Source: Siphonodentalium dalli
Lineage: Eukaryota; Mollusca; Scaphopoda; Gadilida; Siphonodentaliidae
NCBI GenBank assembly: GCA_032622095.1
Contig: CP136068.1
Span: forward strand, 59,480,025-59,544,024
Length of the DNA stretch: 64,000 nt
Direction: 5' to 3'
In this document: one piece after another, positions 1-10,809 of the stretch
Layout of the letters: the number at the start of each line of letters is the position of its first letter
Position numbering within the stretch: the stretch's first letter is position 1
Translations under genes and position numbers: made by a program
The notes under the pieces: model-generated
Told to the model about the DNA's origin: nothing
The model's database searches: none
Seen by the model: only the letters and a program-made list of their open reading frames with translations

Positions 1-224
1 ACTTTTGGCATTTTTAACCAATATACATATACATACCCATCCCATACTTTGTCTGAGGTATTCCTATCAATTATTTACTTGGATTCAACGGATTGGGGCT
101 CATCAAGCTACCAACTAAAATAGTTTGTTGTTCTAACTTCTAACCAGTAGACTTAGAGCAGTTTAGCAGAAGGGCGGACTGCTATCAACATGCTGTTGTC
201 ACCCCCACCCCCTGTCCGCACGCC
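1..224. other. Left flank of hAT-1, no gene seen
   Basis: Ordinary AT-rich sequence with a C-rich patch near 200-225. I see no coding signal or repeat structure here. It matters only as the left flank of the 8-bp target-site duplication that starts at 225. Confidence 0.6.
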
Positions 225-240
225 CCTGACAGCAGGGATG

Positions 241-400
241 GGGTAATTGTAATTGTAATTGATTGTAATTAATTACATTTTTTCAAGTAATTGCATGCAA
301 TTGGTAATTGAGTTTATTCTCAATTACATGTAATTGCAATTGTAATTGGTTAGGATGTAATTGTAATTAGGGTCTAATTTCAATTACTTCAAAATCACAG
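241..400. repeat. TAATTGTAATTG subterminal repeats, left end of hAT-1
   Basis: Degenerate repeats of TAATTG/CAATTA, many self-complementary (ATTAATTACAATT-like), fill this stretch. The same word set occurs at the other end of hAT-1. Such clusters are typical of transposase-binding subterminal regions in hAT elements; binding is inferred. Confidence 0.6.
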
Positions 401-715
401 GTACTTGTTTCTTCTCAAAGTTATTCTTGATTCATCCAGTGGTTTCTTCAAATGTTTTTTTGGTGACTGGCTATCACTGTGTTGTCACAACACTGAGTTT
501 TTATCCACTGTGTCTCAATGGTGAGTTCTGTTGACACCTCCTGTTTGTTTGCTTAAGCATCAATTGGTTAACCTTTGAGGTAGAAGGCTTGTTTTGATAA
601 ATACAATGAGAAACCAACTTCAAATAATTGACAATAGAGCACTATAATATATCACTCTTATGATCATGTTTCATTATCTCCATCTGTTATGGTATATATG
701 CTATGGTAGAAATTC
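401..715. other. Interior of hAT-1 upstream of the LINE-like insertion
   Basis: No convincing open frame. This is probably the 5' non-coding part of hAT-1. The last bases, ATACCAACCATTG at 716-728, are the left copy of the LINE target-site duplication. Confidence 0.5.
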
Positions 716-728
716 ATACCAACCATTG

Positions 729-1975
729 GCAGGAGAGTGGAGCAAAACGGTCGTGATTGCTTCGACCTTATTAGTTCCTCTAGTCTTTTGTCAGAGCGTT
801 GAGCACGGGTGAGTCGTGTTGCCGCGCCTCCGGGTGCAGCTGCCCCCGTGCTTAACGCCAGTGAGACGGTTTTGGATTATGCTTATGGATTTAATCCCAG
901 ACGCCGTGTTGGCCGCAGTGCAAAGGAGTCGGTATTGGACATTGCTAACTGGAGTCTCCAATCTAGCAGGGGATACCTGACCCTTTGCCTGGAGTTCCGG
1001 ACTGAAGATGCTGGCATCCAGAGATCACAGACCCGGGACACCAACTCCAAGACTGCCTCCTGTTCCATGAAGTTTGGGAAGGGGCCTCCCAAGAAGAAGA
1101 CGCCTACCAGAAAAAGGGACGCCGCCAGACGGGCGAAATGGAAGAAGGGGTGACTGTTGATCTGCCAGTCACCCCTCCCCGTGTGAATCAGCCGACGTCC
1201 AGTGTCACAGCCGGCAGGTCGGAGTTGTCTGAGAGACGCCCAGACGACCCGACCTCCATGGAGACAGGCGATCGACATCGCACCAGCTAGCAGGGACTCC
1301 GTTGATCTGCCGGAGGTCCCTGCTGTCGTCGTCGAGGCGAGCGGGGAAAGGGAGCAGGAAACCACCCCTGCTGTTCCTGCCGCCAGCTTCGAGGTAGAGT
1401 TGGACAGCTTGCCACCACGGACACCGGAATTCCATCTCATCCCGGTGTCTCCCAGCTCTACCACTGGCAACAACAACAACAACACAGAAGAAGACAAATA
1501 AGAACTCGTTCTGCTGAAACACGAAGCCTTGGAAAGCCGAGTACACGCTGCGGCAGCCAAACAACAGAAATACATCATGACCAAGGCTGACTGCGCACTA
1601 TTGGAAAAAGATGAAATCTACACAGCAGCAGACTCTGGTGACCCATCTAACCTAGAATACCGGTTAGTGGATGGGGACATCCAGTTCCGGAGGGAGAAGC
1701 CAGTCAAGAAGATCGACACCAGCAGCTCGAGCTACGCCTCTCCATCGGATGCCTCTTCGACTGCACCACCGCCAGCGAAGAGGCCCAAAAAGAAAAAGAC
1801 CAAAAGAAAAAGATAGACAAAAAATTGCTTCTTTTTTTAAATTTATTTTCTTATGTGTTCTAAAATAAAGGCAAAATACAAGAGGGGTTAAGGGGGGACC
1901 AATCGGTCCTTCCGACAATCCCGGTGTTAGCCCCCCCCCCCCCCAAACCACCCAAACCACCCACGCAAAAAAAAA
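729..1975 (+). mobile_element. 5'-truncated LINE-like retroposon with polyA tail
   Basis: The 13-bp sequence ATACCAACCATTG occurs exactly at 716-728 and 1976-1988. The right copy directly follows an A-run (about 1966-1976). A 13-bp TSD plus a 3' A-tail is the signature of target-primed reverse transcription. The insert carries a broken ORF1-like frame (809-1816), a possible AATAAA at about 1864-1869, and a C-rich 3' part. No endonuclease or reverse transcriptase sequence is seen, so it is either a truncated LINE or an ORF1-only derivative mobilised in trans. A processed pseudogene of a host gene is the alternative. Confidence 0.75.
809..1816 (+). pseudogene. Broken ORF1-like protein of a non-LTR retroelement
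   Basis: One reading frame stays open for most of this span but is broken by stops at about 1151-1153, 1184-1186 and 1499-1501. Between the first two, the adjacent frame is open, which suggests a frameshift near 1150. The first block contains SSRGYLTLCLEF and ends in a basic patch, PPKKKTPTRKRDAARRAKW. That resembles the basic tail I remember from LINE ORF1 proteins of molluscs and corals. The middle is acidic and Pro/Ser-rich. The end is a Lys/Arg-rich tail, KRPKKKKTKRKR. The nucleic-acid-binding role is inferred from charge only. Upstream of 809 the frame meets a stop at 800, so the true start is unknown. Confidence 0.5.
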
Positions 1976-1989
1976 ATACCAACCATTGT

Positions 1990-2569
1990 TAATGCTATCA
2001 ACATGTCTACACAAAATCTGGCAGCATTTTAATTTGCAGAAAGACACATCGTGTCCTTTGAAAGCGAAGTGCAAACTTTGCCCAACTACAATATCCAGTT
2101 CCAAAAAAGTTACCTCCAATTTGGTGACACATCTGAAGGTAAGTTTCCATTTCTATGTATTAGTTTTGTTTAATTCCATTGACATATAACTTCAGTCATA
2201 TGGTGGTATTGGTATATGCATTGTTTCTTGTCCATTCTAATTTGCAACTGAATGGCAAAGTGGGGACAAATATCTGCCTCAATAATCCCCCAATTAGCAC
2301 TGTCTAGTGGAGGCATTGTGTTACCAGTAAGCTGGTGGCCACAAAGGCTAATTAAGTTTATGACTCTAATTAACAATCAGAGTGTTGATTATCACATTGT
2401 CCTTTACAATTGGCCTGGCTGTGTGTCTGACTTACTGAGATAGTCTTATTCCCTTATTAATTAAATGATGGATACATATGTGTTACTAAAATACTCTATT
2501 ATATTCATTTTATAGCACAAGCATCAAGATGTCTATGAATCCACAGTCACACAAGCACCATCAGTAAAG
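1990..2569 (+). pseudogene. BED-type zinc finger of a hAT (ZBED-like) transposase, two exons
   Basis: The first exon reads IWQHFN, then CKLC, then VTSNLVTHLK, and ends at 2138 before a good donor (AAG|GTAAGT). The second exon starts at 2516 after TTTTATAG and reads HKHQDVYE before a stop at 2568-2570. Joined in phase 0 they give the Cys2-His2 spacing of a BED finger (CxxC ... HLKHKH), the DNA-binding N-terminus of many hAT transposases and of domesticated ZBED genes. It starts immediately after the LINE insertion, which separates it from any promoter. The early stop shows that it is dead. Confidence 0.65.
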
Positions 2570-2639
2570 TGATCAACAACCTACTAGGATCTTTCAGTAT
2601 GCAAAAACATCGGTCAAGAATGCCAAAGCATTGAAGATA

Positions 2640-2800
2640 GTCTATAGTTCATAAATCTCTGATATCATTCCAATTTCTAGAAGATCAACCCCGACTACAA
2701 GCTGCCAATGCAACACGCTGGAGTTGCCAGCTATAAATCATGATTCGCTCAGTTCTACAAACACCTATAATGGACTCAGAACATTGGCTGCTCTGTACCA
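2640..2800 (+). pseudogene. Remnant of hAT transposase core
   Basis: Around 2680-2760 one frame reads LQAANATRWSCQL, a stop, then IMIRSVLQ. TRW followed by an M-R-x-L stretch is what I expect around the conserved TRWNS region of hAT transposases. The fragment is short and has an internal stop, so the assignment leans on its position downstream of the BED finger inside hAT-1. Confidence 0.4.
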
Positions 2801-2859
2801 AGTGTGCTTCACTGTGTATTTCATCTTGCTTGTATTAAATTTATGTTTTGTTATCAAAT

Positions 2860-3860
2860 AGAGTTTATATAAATAACAAGACAGTCAATGACTGTGGGGT
2901 CGCTCACCAGACTGCAAAGACTGATAAGACTGGGACTCTGGAGACCAAAACAGTCAGCACTTTTCATAATCACTTTAAAAGAAGTAGATTTAAACAGGAT
3001 ATGTGGCTAGAGAGACTTCAAGTATGTAGCTTGGTAAAAATCCACCTTGAAATTGCCAACTGTACACTACTGATCACCCCCCTCCTCCAGCTCAACAAGT
3101 CCCCTCCGACCGGGATCCAGACTCCCAAGTCTTAGGTTGGAATTTCACAACCGACACCTCAAACTTTCTCAATTGTTGGAAATTTCCAATCTCACAAGCG
3201 CCTTTTTCTAAAACCATTTAAACATGTTTGAAGCCCAATTATCCATGGACCCAAAACACAATACATGTATGTCAGAACAATCAGTCAGGTGGTTCCAAGG
3301 TAGATGTTTTAATGAATTTGGTATTTCGATGATTTTATTAGACACAAAAGTGTTAACTCCACATAGCCTGCCATTTCTTGACAGGTTGACCTCATTTTAA
3401 CAAATCTGAATCTCAGTCACTAAAGGATCCTCCTGATACCTCCATACTATATGTAAGCTAAATAGTCCAAACTCTCTTGAGAAGACATTTTAAGAATTAC
3501 TATAGAGACATATAGTTATGTCCCTGGTCCCACCCTATTTAACATGGTGACTCCATCTGAATAAATTTGAATCCCATACACCAAAGAACCCTTCATACAT
3601 ATCATAAATATCAGTCAAATAGACCTGATGGTCCTTGTGAAGGAAGCATATTAAGAGGGAAACTGTCCTTCGCTTGGCCCCTATTTGACCAGGTGACCCC
3701 ATTAAAAAAATCTGAATTGCAGTCAAGGAAGAACATTCCATTCTATATAAGTCAACTAGTTCTTGCAAACATATTTTTAAGAATTACTATGTAGTGAAAT
3801 AGTTAAGTCTCTTGCTCTGCCCTTATTTGACTTTGTGATCCCATTTTCACAAATCTGATA
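2860..3860 (+). repeat. Dispersed repeat family M, copy 1
   Basis: It opens with ACAGTCAATGACTGTGGGGT. It continues with the phrases TTTGACC..GGTGACCCCATT, AACAAATCTGAATCCCAGTC and TTTTAAGAATTACTATG, repeated two to three times. The same opening recurs at 38976 and, decayed, at 34985. The body recurs at 5582-6126, 35210-35480, 39300-39660, 40172-40630 and 41040-41350. The repeat unit is about 170-190 bp and diverged. No protein is encoded. Confidence 0.7.
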
Positions 3861-3864
3861 AGGA

Positions 3865-5095
3865 TAAAAATTAAGTTCCCCAGTTGAAGTTGGTGATATT
3901 CACCCATTGGGCACCTCATTTATGAATTTTATCTTCTGCAAATTAGGGGATATAGAAACTTCCTGGAAGGGAAATTTAACTAACAATGTAAATTTGATAC
4001 TATAGATACTTCCCAGAAGATGAGGCCTAAGCAGAATGAGGTCGCCAGAGGGTGAATTTGGTGATGCTAGCCTGCTGTGTGGGATAGCATCACAAAAAGC
4101 GTGTCTGTTCCTACATTGTGCATGCCTGGCCTCAAGCAACACAATGTATTATACAACAAGCCTTGAAATAGTGTGATAGTGTGTCTGTCATTTGCAGAAT
4201 GAGGTCCCCAGAGGGTGAATTTAACGTCACTAAATTCACCCTCTGGGGACCTCATTCTGCAAATGACAGACACACTATTTCAAGGCTTGCTCCTTGTATC
4301 ACAGAATTCTGATAAGGCCCTCAACTGCTATGGAAGACCTAGAATAAAATTGAATTTCCCCAGTTGAAGTTGGTGATGTTCACCCATTGGGCCCCTCAAT
4401 TATGAATTTTATCTTCTGCAAATTAGGGGATATAGAAACTTCCTAGAAGGGAAATTTAACTAACAACAATGTAAATTTGATACTATAGATACTTCCCAGA
4501 AGATGAGGCCTAAGCAGAATGCGGTCTCCAAATGGTGAATTTGGTGATGCTAGCCCGCTGTGTGAGATAGCATCACTAAAAGCATGTCTGTTCCTACATT
4601 GTGCATGTCTGGCCTCAAGCAACACACTGTATTATACAATAAAGCCTTGAGATAGTCTGTTATTTGCAGAATGAGGTCCCCAGAGGGTGAATTTAGTGAC
4701 GCTATCCTGCACAGCGGGATAGTATCACTAAATTCACCCTCTGGGGACCTCATTCTGATAAGGCCCTCAACTGCTATGGAAGACCTAGAATAAGATTGAA
4801 GTTCCCCAGTTGAAATTGGTGATGTTCACCCATTGGGCACCTCAATCATGAATTTTATCTTCTGCAAATTAATGGATACAGAAACTTCCTAGAAGGGAAA
4901 TTTAACTAACAACAATGTAAATTTGATACTATAGATACTTCCCAGAAGATGAGGCCTAAGCAGAATGAGATCTTGAGACTCTAGATACTTCCCAGAAGAT
5001 GAGGCCTAAGCAGAATAAGGTTCTCAGAGGGTGTATTTGGTTATGCTAGCCTGCTGTGTGGAGCAACATGAATTCACCCTCTGGGAGCCTCATTC
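3865..5095. repeat. Three tandem copies of a 445-480 bp unit with hairpins
   Basis: Near-identical blocks start at about 3865, 4345 and 4790 (CCCCAGTTGAA..TTGGTGAT..TCACCCATTGGG) and share AGATACTTCCCAGAAGATGA further on. Each block ends in an inverted repeat with arms AGAATGAGGTCCCCAGAGGG and its complement: 4194-4258, 4669-4757 and a decayed one at 5017-5095. The spacing and the shared palindrome suggest tandem duplication of a hairpin-bearing unit. Confidence 0.75.
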
Positions 5096-5580
5096 TACAA
5101 ATGCCAGACACTCTTGGAGAAAATGAAATTAATCTGATTTTAATGACCACTGAGTGATAATGTAAACAACAAGGGTGCTTCATTGATAACACCATTAATC
5201 TCATTTAAATTATGAATGACATTAATACACTCCCTGGGGACTCTGCCTATAGCTACATAAATTGAGCAAGGAGTTCCTGAATTTTTAATTTTTTTTTGGG
5301 GGAATTATGGCCATAACTCTGTTAAAATATATCGGATCAAACCCATATTTTAACTTGATCTGTATATAAGTGTCAAAAATTCATATACCAAATTTGGTGT
5401 TGATCAGATGAAAAATGTTTGAGTAATCCTGTCTTGGATGAATTCTATATCAAAACAAGAGTGGAAGGGGTTAAATAAACAATACCAAAATCCATACAGA
5501 TGAAGAACATGCTAAGAAAAATCTAGGTAAGAAATATGAGACTGTGATGTGTCCTAAACAAAAATTAAAGGTCAAAATGC
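5096..5580. other. AT-rich spacer, no gene seen
   Basis: No frame or repeat relation that I can support, apart from a weak match to family M phrases near the right edge. Confidence 0.4.
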
Positions 5581-5581
5581 A

Positions 5582-6126
5582 AATTTTTTTTGCTTTTAGA
5601 AATGTCCCTGGCTCGGCCCCTATTTGACCCAGTGACCCAATTTGAACAAATCTGATTCCCAGTCACCCAAACTCCCTCAGTACCATATATAAGCTAAATC
5701 GGCCCAATATTTTTTTAGAAGAAGTCATTGTAAGAATTACTATGAGTTATGGCCCTGGTTTCTCAACTAATTGACCGGGTGACCTCATTTGAACAAATCT
5801 GAACACCAGTTACCCAAGGATACCAAATATTAGCTAAATCGGCACAATGGTTATGGACAAGAAGTTGTTGTAAGAATTACTATGGAGGAATAGAGTTATG
5901 GCCATGGTTTCGCAACTATTTGACCCAGTGACCTCATTTGAACAAATCTGAATGAGAGTCACCTAGGGAACATCCACACCAAATATGAACCAATTCGGTA
6001 TGATGGTTTCAGAGGAGAAGATGTTTTTTTAAAAAGTTGACGGACGGACGGACAGACGGACGGCTAGACGGACGACGAGTGATGACTATAGCTCCACCGG
6101 AGACTTCGTATCAGGTGAGCTAAAAA
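5582..6126 (+). repeat. Dispersed repeat family M, 3' end with (GACGGACG)n
   Basis: Four diverged units with GACCCAGTGACCTCATTTGAACAAATCTGAA phrasing (split here: GACCCAGTGACC, then TTTGAACAAATCTGAA). These are followed by GACGGACGGACGG repeats (6039-6077) and a terminal ATCAGGTGAGCTAAAAAG (about 6110-6127). From memory, this layout is very common in mollusc and related genomes. It is the best preserved 3' end of the family in the window. Confidence 0.65.
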
Positions 6127-6309
6127 GTGTTCCTACTTCAATGATGTGCTGAAATGTAATTGTAATTGAATTACATTTCAAAGTAATTGTAATTGCAATT
6201 AATTACATTGTGAAATAGATGTAATGGGAATTGCAATTGTAATTGAAAAATGTTGAAGTAATTGTAATTAATTACATTCACAAGTATTTGCCTCAAGCCT
6301 GCCTGACAG

Positions 6310-7437
6310 TAAGGATTTCAGGTATGTGACAATGTGGGTTGGAATAAATATGGTAATATTTGTAAATAAAATGGATGTGGCGACAGGGGGTTGAACTTTG
6401 AGGTGTTACCACCCCTCCCCAATTTTTCTCAAACTGTTCAACATTCTGGAATTCTCAATATTAAACACAAATTAATGTCGTGTCAGTCATGAAATGCCTA
6501 ACTTTTGAACATTTTGGTCAAAGTGAAAGGGTGGGACAACCTTGCCCGCATATCTCTGGCAGTAAGAATCAAATTGCCCCCTTTAGGAGGATGTGGCTTA
6601 GAACAAATAATTAGGGTGATCGCAATATTGATGAGGTGTCACCCCTCCCCTCAAACTGTTCAACATTTTGAATTTTCGATAACTTTATAAGATGAATATC
6701 TTAGGCTAAAACTGTTTGAGATCATTTCGATACTCAAGCGATAGTTTACATTTTCAAATATCTAATAAATATCATGGCAGCCATGGAATGCCAACTGTTG
6801 AACTTTTTGTCATTTTTATGGGGTTAGCTAATTTCAAGATTTGGAATGTTTTTGAGATCGTCTGGATAGTTTAAGTTCTCAACTTTGTGATATTTTGAGT
6901 ACATTATATTATTCTCTACAAATTGTATTATATAGCTATCTAAATGGTCATGCATGTGTTCGAATTTCAAACTCAGTATCGAAGGGAGAGCAATTGAAAC
7001 TTAGTCAAGTTTGGAACACAGATTGGTTCTCGGGTTGTTGCAATTTATGCAGGCAATTCTTCAAGGATTGTCCACTTATATCTGAAGAAGAGTTGTTGAC
7101 GAAATAACGGAAATATTCGAAGAAGCGTATATTCAATCCGATTTGTCACCAAATGCTGAGTTCAATAAATTTTATAATAAAGCATGTTTTCAAATAGCTG
7201 TTTCATCACAGGAGCCTGGAATTTGGCCAAAAACCCTCTTTTATTGGCGGAGGGTTTTTGATCAAATTCCAAGCTCATGTGGTAGGACTAGTTAGCATGT
7301 TTGAGCCGTGACCAATTGGTTGATTGAGACCAACCGACGTCGGTGTTATCAGCACATATACTCAAGTCCATCAAACTCGTGAATTCCTCGAGACCAATAT
7401 AGGTATATATCTATTACGTACCGCGTGCAAAGGTAGG
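6310..7437. other. Spacer between hAT-1 and hAT-2
   Basis: It holds diverged direct repeats with TGTTCAACATT and ACCCCTCCCC at about 6410-6450 and 6645-6675. A 70-codon frame ends at 7107, but I do not recognise it. No gene call is justified. Confidence 0.45.
7218..7283. repeat. Stem-loop
   Basis: GGAATTTGGCCAAAAACCCTC is answered by GAGGGTTTTTGATCAAATTCC across an 11-base loop. This is a near-perfect 21-bp stem. It could be a MITE remnant or a hairpin-forming transcript; no flanking duplication was found. Confidence 0.6.
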
Positions 7438-7582
7438 CATATGGCCAGTGTTCGCGCTGTCGGTAGCCAAATTAGCCAATGGCTAATCTTTTTCGAATTT
7501 GGCTAATAAAAATTTCATTTGGCTAAACTTTTGGCTAAACTTTTTTTGAACCCAAATGGAGACTGAAAGCATGGAGCCAGAA

Positions 7583-7843
7583 AGCTAATAAATAAAAGCG
7601 CTCAATAGATCGACATTCAAGACGAAGTTATGTGACGAAAGTATTTCATTATTTTCGTACTTATGAGATATCGTACAAAGGGAAATCCGATCGACAACTC
7701 TATCAACCAAGCGATCACAAAGTGATATGCAATCATCTTTAGTTTTCACAAGACGGACATTCAAAGACGCATGGACATTAAACCGTGGTTGAATTATGAC
7801 AATGTGAAGAAAGCAATGTTTTGTAAAGTGCATTGACGCCGGT
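7583..7843 (+). pseudogene. hAT-2 transposase N-terminus, 5' part of TTF-type finger
   Basis: The + strand reads RTFKDAWTLNR, then, after a one-base frameshift, WLNYDNVKKAMFCKV. After a return to the first frame it reads KCIDAG just before Element A. An N-terminal W..Y....K.MFC..C pattern is what I know from TTF-type zinc fingers of ZNF862-like hAT transposases. There are several stops upstream. The finger continues at 13122 on the far side of the nested element. Confidence 0.6.
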
Positions 7844-8477
7844 ATATGAGTCAATATCAATTTTGGTCAAAATTTATGTCCTCGGTGGATGATGAGAGCA
7901 TAATGCAACGTGCGGATCCCAACTATTGTTCACAGTGTGCATCTCCATCACTGTCACAACATGCACACACAAATAAGCGTGATGTTCGGGTATATATGTA
8001 TGTAATGGGCTCATTAATGGCCAGATTTGACCAAAATGGCCTGTCCCCAGGAAAATTTTACAGGCTAAAATCGAAATTTCGATATATTAACTACATGCCA
8101 CCGAGAAAATCCTCTGGTATATCATTAGTTTAGTTCTTGATATGAACTACTGTCACATATACACCACCCAAGATTGAACTTAACTATGTGAAAATTGCTC
8201 AGAAACTTTGTACCTCAGCATTTTGTCTCTCATGTAACGAAGTGCTATTTACTTGACATAATGACGTATCCCTGATATTTATAATCTCCGTATTTTGTGC
8301 TCCGTGACGCTGTGTATGTCACAATATCGGAAACGCATGTCGTCTGAATCGAAAAACAACTTGCGATAACACAATTATATAATAGGTAGGTTGACCCCCT
8401 CGCGTACTTTTCAAAGTCGTCTTTTAAATAACGCATGTTTGTTCTCTATAACATATGTATAATTATGTTTCAAATAA

Positions 8478-8798
8478 ATGTTTCCGAAGCCACTGTGGTG
8501 TATTTTATACTTCCCTATTTTCGCCATACTGGAGGGAGAACTCATTGAATGCCGTGACCAGAATGGTCTGTACATCTCTACTGTAACGTTCTCTGTTGTA
8601 ACTGGCCAAAACGTTACAGGAGAGACCAATGCTGTAACGAAAGTGGAAGGATGCTGTTTACAGAGGCTGTTTGTGCGTGAACACATGCAACACCAAGCTG
8701 AAATATCTAGAGGGTGTAACTGGGGTCTTGTTCTTCTTTCAGATTACAAAATGTGTTTGATTTGGAAAATATTATCATTTTCGTGCGTCGATGTTTAG
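8478..8798 (+). other. Open frame shared by both Element A copies
   Basis: A 106-codon frame starting MFPKPLWC has an uninterrupted counterpart in the right copy (55145-55504, minus strand) with conservative differences. It overlaps four GTAAC/GTTAC motifs, and part of its peptide (TVTFSVV.GQNVTGET) simply reflects them. I do not recognise it. It may be a first exon or a chance frame preserved because the copies are young. Confidence 0.25.
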
Positions 8799-8799
8799 A

Positions 8800-9770
8800 A
8801 TTTTCGTTACATGAAAGATATGTTTATGTTACATTAAAGATGTTCTTATGTGGTAAGTCGATTTTGTATTTCATGTGATTGTTATGAAACCATGATAGCC
8901 GAGAGAAAACATCAATTATAACGAGACTGCTACTTTTGATTAGTTATTCCTTCGGTTGCAACATGATTCCGTGTACGATCTAACTCAAATCGAGTGGTCG
9001 TTACAGTAAATACAACAATTGTTATCCAGAGGACATGCCTGTGGCATTTAATAATTTTTCTCTTTTCTTTGCCGCGGAAATATATCACACGATATACATA
9101 ATATTTAAATTGTTATGTTTGTCTTTCAACTCGAACTATTTTTCTGGTTTGGATAATAGTGACATTTCTAGTGTTAAATTTGGGAAATTAGTGTTACACG
9201 AGGGATATATGTATGTTGTAGTAAGGATATTGATACGTTGTGAGTTGATTATCCGTTAGGTGGACGTCTTTTAAACAATATGGCCATGGGGTAAAATGTA
9301 TTATAATGAGTTCGCTAAGTTATAATAATCACGCGTGCCAATTCCTTCACGATATCATGTACGCTCTTCTGAAAGCATGTGTCCGTTACATTAAATACAT
9401 CCAATGCTATGTGTACGATCTGCCTGAGTTTCCTGATGCCTTAAAGTTTCAAGTGTGCCGGGAAATATATCACATGATGTGCCAATGATTGAGCAATACT
9501 TTATTTATCATTCACCTAGCAATAGTTCTCTGATTTTAAAAATATTACGTTTTCTAGCGTTGAGGTTTTGGCTTTATTGTTACACGAAAGATATTGTTGT
9601 TTGGTTAAGTATGTTCGTGTATGTTATGTCGATATTTTGTTTCAGGGAAGGCTTCCGAACTACGACAATAGGAAGTAAATATATATTATAATGCTTTTCG
9701 TTAGTTATATTAGTCGTGTGTGTTCATTGTGTGCACGATCGAACACAACTTGAGTGGTTGTTACATAAAT
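8800..9770 (+). repeat. Phased GTTAC subterminal motifs, left end of Element A
   Basis: GTTAC occurs at 8806, 8828, 9000, 9193, 9385, 9579 and 9760, spaced 181-194 bp after the first pair. Two contexts alternate: GTTACA(G/T)TAAATAC at 9000, 9385 and 9760, and GTTACACGA(A/G)(A/G)GATAT at 9193 and 9579, with related forms at 8806 and 8828. Around them a diverged 385-bp unit repeats (GTGTACGATCT, GGAAATATATCACA). The right copy shows the same spacing in mirror image (55172, 55150, 54978, 54785, 54593, 54399, 54215). These are candidate transposase-binding arrays. Confidence 0.75.
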
Positions 9771-9841
9771 ACAGCCAGTGTTATTGGAAGGACATGTTCT
9801 TGTAAAGTGTTACAACATATTGTCCCATATAGTAATGAATT

Positions 9842-10264
9842 GTGTCACGAACATTGAAAACAGTTAGCGGAACTATGAGGATTCATCAATTGAAGTCGGT
9901 CACACCACTGAACATTTATTTCAGATATACTAGCTGTGAATGTGACAGTGCACGAGAGTGGTATTGGTATAAGGGTCGTGCATTTAAAACTGCTAATTTT
10001 GAAAGCCAGGTGAGCGAGACAGGTGGTAAAGGGGAACAGGATGCAGAAGTTTGTGTTGAAGATAGGGGTGAATCAGTAAGAGTTGCGCCTTGCGTTGAAG
10101 TTATTTGTGAGAACGTAGTTCCGAATAAGATATATGTGATTGATGAGAGCGACAAAGTTGCCGAGAATGTAGTCGTGCAAGTTGCAAAGAAATTCGAAAA
10201 GCGTATTGTGGCTCGGAGGAATGTGAAACGGTGTGTAAAGAGAACAAGTAATGTGAGAGGTGAA
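9842..10264 (+). pseudogene. Element A repeat-protein gene, N-terminal exon-like part
   Basis: About 141 codons are open up to the foldback insert. The frame begins at a GTG, so the true start or splice acceptor is unknown. It contains SGTMRIHQLKSV and a C-x-C (TSCECDS), then a charged stretch, and ends KRCVKRTSNVRGE. A T-M-x-IHQ motif followed by a Cys cluster reminds me of C-terminal parts of uncharacterised transposon proteins in fish and cnidarians; that is recall only. At 10264 the frame enters the foldback. Excising that insert with one GGTGAA copy continues in frame into the acidic repeats. The right copy has a 5-base difference (ACAGCACTGG against ACAGG) that breaks this frame. Confidence 0.55.
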
Positions 10265-10809
10265 TATGGGGCGCCATCCCTGCAAATATTCGTTTTCCGA
10301 GATATCTGCTTGGATCCAAGCAGATATCCGCTCGCATTATGGAGATATCTCTTCGGTTTCAAGGAGATATCTGCTTGGAATATGGAGATATATGCTTGGA
10401 ATATTTTCAAGGAAATATCTGCTTGGAATATGGAGATATCTCCTTGGGTCCAAGGAGATATCACGTTGAAAACTATTTCAAGGAGATATCTCCATAATCC
10501 GAGTAGATTTCTGCTTGGATTATGGAGATATCTCCTCAGTTTCAAGGAGATATCTCGTTGGAAATATTTCAAGCAGATATCTCGTATAGTTGCGATGAGA
10601 TATCTCCTAGGATCCAAGGAGATATCTCCATAATCCAAGCAGATATCTCCTTGGATCCAATGAGATATCTCCATAATGGACCATATTCCAAGCAGATATA
10701 TGCTAGGAATTGCAATTCCAAGGAGATATCTCCTCGAAACCGAGGAGATATCTCCGAATTACGAGGAGATATCTCCGAAAACGAATATTTGCAGGGATGG
10801 CGCCCCATA
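10265..10809. mobile_element. GATATC foldback insert, left copy (545 bp)
   Basis: The ends are inverted repeats starting TATGGGGCGCCATCCCTG. The flanks are GGTGAA (10259-10264) and TGTGAA (10810-10815). The right copy has GGTGAA intact on both sides, so the TSD is 6 bp. The interior is about twenty palindromes of the type GGAGATATCTCC or GCAGATATCTGC, separated by short linkers such as CCAAG, ATAAT and TTGAAA. These palindromes contain no stop codon in several frames, which creates long but meaningless open frames on both strands. It lies inside the Element A gene and is present in both copies, so it entered before Element A moved. Confidence 0.85.

Larger units (their letters stand above)
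233..6301 (+). mobile_element. hAT-1: old, heavily invaded hAT DNA transposon
   Basis: An identical 8-bp repeat, CCTGACAG, lies at 225-232 and 6302-6309. The element starts CAGGGATGGGG and its right end, read inward, starts CAGGCTTGAGG, so the two ends share CAGG and several later positions. An 8-bp TSD and CAGG-type ends are standard for hAT. Both ends carry dense TAATTGTAATTG-type subterminal repeats (about 241-400 and 6154-6285). Inside are a BED-finger transposase relic (1990-2760) and a later LINE-like insertion (729-1975). Much of the right half consists of dispersed repeats, so the element has decayed and been expanded by other insertions. The TIRs are short and imperfect, so the end assignment rests mostly on the TSD plus the matching AT-rich subterminal blocks. 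Confidence 0.7.

Noticed and set aside
883-1584. A 233-codon minus-strand frame over the LINE-like insert
   Set aside because: It is antisense to a sense frame with ORF1-like features and the polyA tail fixes the + strand as sense.
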